A stretch of 64,000 nucleotides of DNA. Source: Puffinus mauretanicus (Eukaryota; Chordata; Aves; Procellariiformes; Procellariidae). A program made the position numbers and the translations under genes. The stretch covers positions 434,001 through 498,000 of the forward strand of contig JAJKFH010003173.1 of the NCBI GenBank assembly GCA_023333565.1, read 5' to 3'. The notes under the pieces are model-generated. The model was not told the origin of the DNA. It searched no databases and saw only the letters and a list, made by a program, of their open reading frames with translations. Positions 12,801-22,323 of the stretch are shown here, piece after piece (within the stretch, counting starts at the first letter, position 1; every line of letters starts with the position of its first letter).

Positions 12801-14805
12801 GGACACACACCACCTCCTCTATTCTAATTAGCAAACACAGTTGTCCCAAATTTCTCTGTCTATAAAACAAAGAGTTGGCTGATGGCTACCATTAAAAGCT
12901 GCGTATGACTATGGAGAGCTCTTGGTCTGCGAAAGGGAGAGACAGACGGATGCTCTGGGATGAGTCTGGGACTTGTTAGCAGCGATGCAACAAACGGAGG
13001 TTCTCTATCAGCCTCCATCTCCAAGGGCTATACCACACTCAGCTCTCTAGGCAGGCACACAAAATTGCTGCACTGGTCGGCAGCATTTCACAAAGTACAT
13101 GAAATGGTTGTGCTAAGTCTTAGTACAACTCACAGTGAGGAAACATCTACATGAAAACCCCAACATCCTAGCTGGTCTCAGGGACAGCAGGGAGAAGCCT
13201 ACGGTGAGTCACCTTTTGTCGCACTTCTAACACAGGATCTAACAGTAACACAGGAAGGTAGCATGCTTGTTGGTATGGTGAAGTAACATTTGTGCAAGCC
13301 AGGTAAATTTTCAGACATTCTTATTTCTCAGTTGCTGTCAGGCAGCAGACTAACATTGTTATTAACTTTAAACAAACAAACAAAAAAAACTGTGAACCAA
13401 CTACAATCATCCCTCATGAACCTCTCAGCAGCTGCACATTTTTGAGAAATAATATAGTATTGTCTCATTAAATAGTGCTTGAAAAAACTGCCAAGACTGA
13501 GATGAGAGCAGACACAGCAAAAGACCACAAGTTCTACTCCTGACCCTGTAAAACAGTCAGCAGCCAGGACACCTCTCAAGCCAGGTTTCAGAATGTAATG
13601 GTGTTTGTGCACCCGCGTTTCAGTGGTCCCCCGGACTTCCACCAGCTTCTGCAGTCACGAAGGCAGGACAACCCGACGGAGCTGGCAGAGTGGAGCCACT
13701 GCTCTAACTGTTGGAAAGACACCAACCGCACCAGTCTAAGCTGAGCTAAATCCAGCTGCCCATCTGTGGCTTCGTGCTGCCATCAGGCGGCACATCCAGC
13801 CCCACTCCTCCGAAGCCCTCAGATGTCAGACTTGCTCTCTTCAGCTGCAGCGCACAGGAGGCTGTAGGACCCGAGGCACTTGCCCTGCCTAGCAGATTCC
13901 TCTAGAGAGCTGTTTACAATAGCACGCACGCAACCATCTGCATTTTCAGAGAAGAGAAATACCTGCCAGAATCTGACACTCTCTGGTGACCAGAAACAAG
14001 GAGGCTTCTGGTGCCCAGAGGGCTGAGGCAGCAGGAAACTTGGCTCCGATGCAGCCTTGCAAGAGAAGCGTTGCACCACAGATGGAGATCACTGTACTTC
14101 CTCGGACACCAGACCTCCCACACATGGGCACAGGAACATGCAGAGAAACCTCTCCAGGGCTGCTAAGGCTGAGTCACTAGTGGTAACTTATTCCCCAGCT
14201 TATGAAAAGGGCATGATTTTTAACTTTTTACAATATATTTGGAACACTCTGGGTAATAACACATGAATGAACATTTCCAGAAATTTTGACTGTTACACTG
14301 TGATTGTGCATTTCTTTTATGTGACCCAATTGGGAGGCAGACATTTGCCTACAAACATTTCATTATCATAACTTCAAAAAGCAGAAAATAACTAATCAGA
14401 GTACTTGGCAATCAAAAAACAAGAAAAATGCTATAGTCAGTGACAGAAAAGGGAAACAAGGGCACAGACATGAGTAAATGCAGAGAAACATTTCAATTTC
14501 TCAATTCTCATTGGTAGTTCAAAGCAATAGCAAACACACAAATGGAAACTTTACAAGTGTATTGTAAGGACTCACTGAGATTTCTACAGATGAGGAAACA
14601 CAGTATAAAAAGCAATTTGTCCACAACTGTTGGCAAGCAGTTTGGAATAGGAGACGTTAGTTTCCCCTTATAACTATAAAACGAGCTGATGTTACATACG
14701 GCAGCGCTGGCATTTCTCAGAGCACTATAGGCCTTGATACAATGTTCTGGTAGCATTTGACGTGCAGGAAGTGCAAGCATCTTCATTTCACTAGGAACTT
14801 CATTA
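9847..14805. other. ADORA3 3' flank and intergenic DNA
   Basis: The first part is probably ADORA3 3' untranslated sequence. Candidate AATAAA signals lie at 10712-10717, 11172-11177 and 11331-11336, and I cannot tell which is used. The remainder to 14805 shows no convincing exon on either strand; part next to 14806 is presumably 3' untranslated sequence of the minus-strand C1orf162-like gene. I found no immunoglobulin-domain exon that would correspond to TMIGD3, which shares the ADORA3 locus in human. Confidence 0.45.
11331..11336 (+). terminator. Candidate ADORA3 polyadenylation signal
   Basis: AATAAA in an AT-rich context about 1.5 kb after the ADORA3 stop codon. Earlier AATAAA hexamers at 10712 and 11172 are alternatives. 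Confidence 0.35.
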
Positions 14806-16633
14806 TCACACAGCCGTCGGTGTCCGACTCCGCTGGAAGACCAGAGTGGTGTAGGCAACCTCATTCTGGGGATGTGAAAGAAGCCGCAAACATTAAAGAG
14901 TGTGCAAGCATCACATTTCAGCATGAATTTCCTGCTTTTAATTTGTCCTCAACACTACACACCATAAGCAGTCACAGTCTCTCCCTGCACATCCTAAACG
15001 CTACGCTGGATCAGACCAATTGTTAGCCTGGGTCAACTCTGCATTAGGGGCTTCCAAAGAATCAATATCATGAAGGAAAACTGCAGAAATGCTTCCCCTT
15101 TAAAAAGCTTTTCCCCTAACCTGCGTAATTAGTGGTTTAGTTTAGCCCCAGAACCCTTGAAATATGTGGGGAGTATGGCATTTGAGCCCTGTGATAACAG
15201 AGATCCTACTGTGCAGGTACCTCCTCGGGTAACTCCCTGCAACTACAAACACAGGCTGAAGCCTTGGATGCACAAAAGAAAGCACTTTTCCTTAGTCAAA
15301 AGAACTGTTGACTAACACTTGAGTCTTCCAAGAGCAAACCTCTTTTCTCCTCCTCCTAAATTAATATTTACCATTCTATCAAGAATCTGAAGTCTCTGCA
15401 TAAAGTATTACAAGTAATAGTTGTGACCTTTACCTGGATGTCCTTAGCAGATTCCTCGGTCACTCTCTGGGAGGGAACTTGCTCTTGTAAATTTTGGTGG
15501 GATCTCTTATACTCTAGGAAGGAGAGGGATACCAGTCTCAGCTGTCTGCTCCGTGTCTGGAGACAGCAGCCCAAGAGAGGCGCAAGAGTGGGGTGACAGT
15601 GGCACCAGAGAGTGCATGGCTTCGATGTAGCTTGTAAAACCTGTCACAGCCCTTCACTGCAAAGTGAGCCGTTTGGCAGCCCAAGTAGGAGGGTAGCCCA
15701 AGTCCCTGGCCACCTGCTGGAAGTGGCTAGGATGAAAGCAGCTGATGAATTTGGTGAGAACTTCGTGTGGCCAGTGTTAGGATGAAAAAAAAAAAACAAA
15801 CCAAAACAAACACAACCAACAAAAACCACCACAACTCATCAGTGCTAAAGTTAATTTTTCCATGAAAACAGCCCCTGGGATGATTCAGGAGGAGTTACTG
15901 CCAGGAATGACCTGTTCATCAATACATTAATTATTCAAAGGAGACATCATTTGAGCCTCTTTCAAAGTATCTTCCGTAGAAGTTACTTTGAAACCCTAGT
16001 GCTGCAAGATGCAGGCCAAAGAGCACGGAAACTTAGCACCATCCATATTAAGATGTGCAGCACAAGACGTTAAGCACTTCTCTGCCACCAGGTCTGGATC
16101 ATCATGCTGCCGTGACTCCCTCCACTTACGTCTTCTGAAGAGGTAGATGATTGCAAAAACCACAACAGTCAACAGGATGCCAGAGATAAAGGCTAGCAAT
16201 ATGTAGAGTATTTCATGGCTGTTGATACACAGAAAATAGTGTCAGAATCCCCAGTTTTAACAGAGGTGTTGAAGAATGAGCGGTGCTCAAATTCACCAAA
16301 CTTTACGAAATGTAATACATCATTTATCCCAAGCCCCAGGAGATGAAAAGGTGCATATCTGCATTAAGCATCACTATGAATTAAATATCTAGTGCACAGA
16401 CTAGGAAATTCTAAGCAACCTTTTAAAACCCTCAAGACAAAGTGTATTACGTATAACTCCTCCCTTACAGGAGGAGTCTGCAGTCTCAGGGAACTCTGTG
16501 TTTGAAGTCAAGAAATAAAGGTGGAGCATTTACTTATCAATCCAGCATCTGAATTCTGAAGCTTTTAAGTCAGCCGCAGAAGTATATACAGTGGTATGTA
16601 CAGTGACAGTAGTGGAAATGGGTTCTGGTGTAA
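14806..16633 (-). CDS. C1orf162: C1orf162-like single-pass membrane protein, 3' four exons
   Basis: Four exons join in phase on the minus strand: 16633-16534, 16218-16130, 15513-15434 and 14865-14806 (stop TGA). Together they encode 108 residues; the first coding exon, which should end with one codon base, was not found. The order is a Thr/Ser-rich outer stem, then CWIDNHE, then a membrane segment (ILLAFISGILLTVVVFAIIY) followed by FRRQYKRS as a basic stop-transfer, then a polar linker and the tail NEVAYTTLVFQRS. VAYTTL fits the ITIM consensus (I/V/L/S)xYxx(I/V/L). Human C1orf162, as I remember it, has the same plan: Thr-rich start, a Cys shortly before the membrane, LAFCAGVLLT in the membrane and a tyrosine motif LTYAS. 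It also lies between ATP5PB and ADORA3. Splice sites are gtaaat, gtaagt and gtaaag donors and pyrimidine-rich acceptors. A role in leukocyte signalling is inferred. It is probably complete except for the 5' exon. Confidence 0.75.
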
Positions 16634-19132
16634 CTGGAAATGAATTGAAAAAAAAAAAAATCAAAAACTGGTTTTAAAACATGTTAATTTCTCCAGTAAT
16701 ATTACAAGCAACAAGAACTACATAGAAGCATGCACCTATTCAAGTAAGTATTATTGTAAGTATAACATTTCTCTAGCAGAGGACTCAGAGCGGAAACACC
16801 AGACAGAAAAATTTATTCATATTATTACTGTCCCACAGCAGCCTTTGGCAGCCATGCAGTTCTTCCCCAAATGCATACATCTCCTGCTAAGCTACGCCCA
16901 CAGCAGCCCTTTTTTAGTCAGGGCAATATCAACTTAGTCAAGAATACTGCATCTAAGAAAATTCTTTAAAGAAGAAAATACCTGCATTTGCTTTTGAGGA
17001 ACCACCTCCCATTCTCTCCAAACACTAATGAACAGTAAAAGAGGCTAAAAGGAGGGGAGGGGAAAAGAAAATTATATTTATATATGCATATGTACTCACA
17101 CACTAGAGCAAAGCAAACCTATCACCCTCTTCTAACTCTCAGACTTTATTTAGTTTTTATCAATGCTTCAGACATCTTATGCAAACTGGCACAAAGCCAC
17201 AGCAGCAAACCCGGCAATTACTCGGCATGAATCCTACTTCCTAACGTCTTGTTCCTGTGCACGCACATGCGTGTTCACTACACTGTGATGAACACGCTGC
17301 CTTCTTTCAGGAGGATGGAGTATATTTAATAACTAAAAAAGTGCCCACAGTATTATTTTTGCAGCAGCTAGAACTGAGTGAACTTTATGAGCATTTCATA
17401 ATCAGAAGCAGCTTTAACAAAATGCCCCTTTAAGTTTTTCTTTCTCAAGTTAGACTGACTTTTTCCACCAAAGCAGGAACGATAACTTTCTTCAAATTTG
17501 GGGGTGGAATCTTCAAGGTAGGGAAATACCAGTCTACTATACTACTACTGGTATTTCTCGCTACATGGCTTGCAAACTGCGCAGTGTGAATAACATGAAA
17601 ATATTGCCGACAACATGAAAGGACACATCCTGTCCTCTGTCGCCGTCATCTTTTTCTACTGCATGCCCATTGCTGCCCACATTCCAGAAGAGTCAAACGG
17701 TTAAGACCTCCCAGTGTCCTGCACCAAGTCTAAAAGTGCGTTGTGTTTGCAGTAATAAAAGAAACGACAATAAGGGATACAGCTCCATCTTACCTTGCAC
17801 TAAAGAACTGCTGCCCACCTGCTGGTAGAGGAGAACTGAAGCCTTAGCACAGCAGTTTAACCATTTGCTTTGTGAAAAGAACCTCTGTCAAAGTAGTTAA
17901 AGCTCAAGTATCATTCAAATGTGGGGTTACACAGATGTGGAAGTTGAGCAACTTCACTTTTTTTTTTTTCAAACAAGAAACAGGAAACTATGAAAACACC
18001 TGCATTCTCAGGAATTGTTGATCTAAAAAAAGTCAGCCAGCTTCAGCTTAAGTTAGCTTACTTTTAAGAAAGGTTCTTACCTTTCTTAACGTGTAACGAA
18101 CACCTTTTTTTGCTGAACTGTTGTATTGAAAAGTGTAGAAAACTGCTATTTTACTAAGTCCACTAAAAATAAGCATTTCCCTACTGTAGTACCAATCCAT
18201 ATAAAAGAGGCATGTAAGCACACCCTAGTCTGCTTACTTAGGTTTATTTACTAAATACATCACTTCCCAACACAGAAAGGATGAGATTACACAGGTAAGT
18301 GCTTTGCTCAGCTGAGACATTTGAGACATAACAAAATCCTTCAGGGAAAAACTTTCCTATAAAAAGAAAATGAAAAGGCTTATACTGTATGTTATCATAA
18401 TACACATAAAACTATTTTCCTTGTTACACAAAAAAGAGAAAAAAAAAAAGCAACTTTTTTTTCCTACGAAAATCCAGACCAAACCCCACCCTCTAAACCA
18501 CCATAAACTTAGCCATTTCACAGTTTTAAACTTAATACTGGCGAGTTCAGTTGAAGACAAGTTTTCCGGTAGCTTTTGATATCCTTCCTGCCAGCTGCTT
18601 CCTCTTTTCCACAGAACAGGAAGACATTTTCATCACTACTTGAAGCTTTGTTATGAAATGTTTTTTTCAGTTCATTTTTAAAACAAGGACATTAATTCAG
18701 AGTACCTCCAAGTATTGGACTAGGTGAATGGGAGCACTGGCCCTCATTTTGGTTTTAGAACATGTTTACAATTACAGTAGATGTATCTATAGGTCATTAT
18801 CACACAGAATTCTAAAACAAAAACTGATCACTGTATTAGTACCATAATTTTTCACTGTGAAGTTCTGTATCTTATCTCTGGAAGTGTTCATGACCAAACA
18901 AGGAGCCAAACACAATCACACATACTGTGGTTGCAAATAATCCCCCACTATAAACTAACTGTAGTGGTTTGTGCGACCGATCTAGCCACTTCAAATACAC
19001 AAAGGAAGTTACCGTTGCTACTGCTAGTGAAAGACAGCAGAGTGGTTTGTTTGTTTGTTTGTTTAATGATACTTTAGAATCATACAGTTTCCAACAGTAA
19101 GTAATGAGACTTGTCAGTGGAATCAGACGTAG
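16634..19132. other. Region between C1orf162-like exons and ATP5PB stop
   Basis: The missing first exon of the minus-strand C1orf162-like gene should lie in the part next to 16634, but I could not identify it. The part next to 19132 is ATP5PB 3' untranslated sequence: a minus-strand ATTAAA reads at 19067-19062, about 65 bases after the stop, and a minus-strand AATAAA at 18248-18243. A (TTTG)n microsatellite covers about 19045-19064. No other coding exon is visible. Confidence 0.45.
19045..19064. repeat. (TTTG)n microsatellite
   Basis: Four to five tandem TTTG units just downstream of the ATP5PB stop on the minus strand, next to a candidate minus-strand ATTAAA signal. Confidence 0.7.
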
Positions 19133-22127
19133 TTACACTGCTGCCTGTGCACTCTTCGATAATGCCTTCAGGTCCAAAATGCACTTTGCAATACTCTCCT
19201 TCTGCTGCAAATGAAAGGAAAACAGCTTTCAGAAGAAAGACTTTATGAAAAAACATTTAAACAAGCAAAATATGCATTCTAACGCATTTTAGATACTCCT
19301 TTTTAGGCCCATAAAATGAGTTACAGATTAAAAAGGATATAATTATAGGTCATGAAGTCAGAGATTCAAATCCAAACAATGACCTGCCTTAAAGCATCTG
19401 CATGCAGTGCTAGGAACATATTTTCTTTTTTTGTTCTCAGCTTCATTCCTTAAAAGAAAGGACATCTAGAGCTCATCTGCAGATCTTAAGCTGCCATGGT
19501 CTTACACAGAGAATTTTACAAGTGAGTTCCCTGACCTGTTAGCTATGCATCTTATCCCAAGCTTAGCACTAGGCTGCAACAACCACCATCACACGTGACT
19601 CTAGCTTAAACCACCAGCAACACCTAGTAACTGGGCTTGTTAGCTCTTACTCAGCAGTAGGGACGTGTTGCAGCCATGTTTGGAAGTCACCCAAAGAAGA
19701 CCTATCATCTTCTGGCTTAAGCCAGAATCACTGGACAGCAAGTATTTTTACAGACTAAAATGTAAAGCAGATTAAAAAAAAGCAAATACCTGCTGAGGTG
19801 TGATGCTCTGAATAACATTTTTCTCCACCCACTGAATCATGTGATCTTGTTCTTTCTGGCGCTTTAAATTCTGCAGAGCCACTTGATAGTCCAGCCTTTT
19901 CTTTACTTCGTTGTACACTGTCAGCAATCTTTCTCTATAATTAGCTTCCAGCAACATTGCAATATTATTCTAGACACAGAAGATGAAATCAAAGTGTTAA
20001 TGTTTGGCAAGAATACAAAATAGCAGCAGAACACATTCTATAGCAAAAGTCACTGGATCAGGTGGTGGAACTGGCCCTGTCTGTGAAACACAGAGGGTAA
20101 ATGGTTTGCTACTCGCTAGCAATTTAAGAGGCAAGCAGATTACATAGCGGAGACTGCAGTGGAAGTGAACAGTAGAGCTGGAACTGCATACCCGCCTAGC
20201 GTCAAAGAGGTAACTGCGGCCTTCAACCCGCCATTGCTCCTTCTTCTCCTGTTCAATGGCAGTCTCAAGATCTTTAATAGCCTCATTTTTCACAGATAAA
20301 GCTTTAGCAACTTTCTCCTGGAAGAAGAAACAAAAAATATGCTTCAGAATGAAAGTAAGATGCAAGGAAAACAAGTGATCTGTAATTCACTTCTGAAATG
20401 CTGCACTAAGATTTGAGAAATGTCTGCCTAAACTGGATTGTGCCAGGGTTGAGGTTAAAGGATGGCAAGACAGAAGAATTAAAGTTCACAATCAATCGTG
20501 CTGGTATGAGGTGGTTTATTTTTGAAGACTTATGTAACAATACCAACATAAGATCTAAAACATACCTTTTTTAAGCAACATTCTGAAGATGTTAGACTCA
20601 GATTTTTACGACAGCCTGGACACAGTATTCTTTTAAATATTTAAGCAGGTAGCTTAGAAGAGTTATAAACTACTACAAAGTTAGATTGTGGTTTCTTTTA
20701 TTACCTCATTAAGTTTGTCAGCAAAAGCTGCTACATCAGACCCAAACTTTTTTATGCCATATATGATGACTGATAATATGCAGGCAGCTGCAACTGTCTC
20801 GTGGTTAATTACATAGATTTCCTTAGAGAGAAAGTAAAGCAGGAGTCCAGTTCCCAACATGTAAGGCCCTAAAGAAAAAAATAAAGCAGTATTATTTGTA
20901 CAAAGCATAAAGAGGCTCACTAAAGTCAAACACCTAAGAGGCAGCTAGTTTAAGGCTTACAAGAAGATCAGGAAGTGTTCTCTTTTACCATGACAAAAAG
21001 TAGAAACCCAACACCACCAAGGGGAAGGGCGCCCTGAGGGCGCTCACCAGAAGCAGAAGCAACTTGCACCTTGCATAGGACCTGCTGCTTCTGCTCATTC
21101 AGAAACAGGCAAAAATCTCTGTTTAAAGGTTTTAAGGGTTAGCAGGCAAATAAATCTCCCTGCAAGATCAAGCTCACGACATTCTTGTAGCCTTTATTTA
21201 AAGCACGGATGCCTAGCTTTAGAGCCAGGAAGTGCTGCACTGGCTCATTCTTCACAACCTCCTTCTACATATGCAAAAAATAATTTAAAAAATAATTTTC
21301 CCTAATATTTTACCTTTTCAGCAGCCAGAAGTGGTGGACAGAACTAAATAAGCACAACTAAACATACATTTAAAAAAAAAAAAAAGTACACATTAACCTG
21401 TAACTCCTGTTTTAGGATAGAGAAACTGGAAAAACTCCTCAGGGATCAAACCATAACGTACTTCTCCTCCTTTCTCAGGCAGAGGTGGCAAAGGAGCCAA
21501 ACACTGCTGAGTTGTATGCAGTGGTCTTGTGGTGTGTAATACACTATAAATAATGAGAAAGTTTCCATTAAGCTTCTTCAAAAAACCCACCCTTAGAGGA
21601 GACCCAAACACATTTCCAATTAAATAGGGAGGCATTCATTAGACCCGCCTCCTTTGAGGAAGTGGGTGGGATTAGATAACCTCCAGAGGTTCCTTCCGAC
21701 CGTAACTATTTTATAAGCCCACATTAATTAGAAGGATAAAGACAAAACCCCGGAATAACGTTATTTAAAAACAACGACCGGTAGGTTTCTGAGGCGCTCC
21801 CAGGCCTCCTCAGCAGCCTGTCTCTAGGCGGGGACGGCAGCCGGCCGGGCCACCGGGCACACCAGAGGCGCCGCTAGGCCTCAGCCGGAGGTCAAAGCCC
21901 TCAGCGCTGCCTGCCAGGCCCCCGGGCCGCCCGCGCCCCGCGGTACTCACCCCACGGCGACGGGAGGCGGCAGGCTCCTCAGCGCGGCCGGGGCTGAGGG
22001 AAGAAGGGGGGCAGAGAGCGCGTCAGGACAGAGCTCAGCCAGGACAACCCCCCGCCCGCCACCCCCACCCCAGGAAGACGGCGCTCCCCCACGTCTCACC
22101 GGCGCGGAGGACGAGGCGGGAGAGCAT
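19133..22127 (-). CDS. ATP5PB: Mitochondrial ATP synthase peripheral stalk subunit b
   Basis: Subunit b of the F1Fo ATP synthase, part of the peripheral stalk that holds the catalytic head still in the inner mitochondrial membrane. Seven coding exons: 22127-22100, 21993-21951, 21543-21398, 20868-20705, 20317-20192, 19969-19790 and 19204-19133. Phases agree and the sum is 759 bases, 252 residues; human has 256. The start MLSRLVLRA opens an Arg-rich, Ala/Pro-rich mitochondrial presequence. The mature part has GEVRYGLIPEEFFQFLYPKT, then GPYMLGTGLLLYFLSKEIYV as the membrane hairpin region, FADKLNE, and a long charged helix ending KESIAKCILDLKALSKSAQ. The last acceptor reads gcagcag, so one Gln may be optional. 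A CR1-like fragment sits in intron 2. It shares a promoter with WDR77. Confidence 0.97.
21650..21720 (+). repeat. CR1-like 3' end fragment in ATP5PB intron 2
   Basis: The run at 21665-21715 matches the end of avian CR1 in order: GGTGGGATTAGATAACCTCC, then AGAGGTTCCTTCCGACC, then a TAACTATTTTATA-like tail in place of the usual ATTCT repeats. Diverged but clearly of that pattern. Confidence 0.75.
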
Positions 22128-22215
22128 GGCGGGCGGGACAGGGCAGGTAGCGGCACGACCCCCTTCGCCCCGGTGACCGCCGGCCGCCTCCGCACCAAGA
22201 TGGCGGCAGAAAAGC

Positions 22216-22225
22216 TCTCGCGAGA
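22216..22225. promoter_or_regulatory. TCTCGCGAGA palindrome, copy 1
   Basis: A perfect 10-base palindrome of the CGCG-core element found in many housekeeping promoters and reported to bind ZBTB33 (Kaiso) or related factors. It lies 98 bases before the WDR77 ATG and 89 bases before the ATP5PB ATG. Confidence 0.7.
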
Positions 22226-22250
22226 CGCGCGCGGGGGGCGGGGCGGGCGC

Positions 22251-22260
22251 TCTCGCGAGA
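22251..22260. promoter_or_regulatory. TCTCGCGAGA palindrome, copy 2
   Basis: A second perfect copy, 35 bases centre to centre from the first, about three to three and a half helical turns, with GC boxes between them. Confidence 0.7.
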
Positions 22261-22323
22261 GGCGGCGGCGCGCGCGGCGCGGGAGCACGTGGGGGCGCCG
22301 CCGGCCCCGCTCCCGCCGCCGCC

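Larger units (their letters stand above)
22128..22323. promoter_or_regulatory. Bidirectional CpG-island promoter, ATP5PB / WDR77
   Basis: Only 196 bases separate the two divergent start codons, and the interval is extremely GC- and CpG-rich, continuing into both first exons (about 21830-22760). It contains AAGATGGCGGC at 22197-22207 (the YY1 type), GC-box runs at about 22231-22249, CACGTG at 22286-22291, and two perfect TCTCGCGAGA palindromes. Both 5' untranslated regions must be very short or overlap. There is no TATA box, as usual for housekeeping genes. Confidence 0.85.

Noticed and set aside
15514..15574. Upstream extension of the third C1orf162-like exon (acceptor at 15557)
   Set aside because: It is open, but its phase does not fit the preceding exon ending at 16130. 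The acceptor at 15514 has a strong pyrimidine tract and restores the phase exactly.
16070..16129. Reading of the membrane exon of the C1orf162-like gene through to a stop at 15996
   Set aside because: A consensus donor (gtaagt) ends the exon at 16130. Sequence past it is intronic and the spliced version matches the human tail layout.
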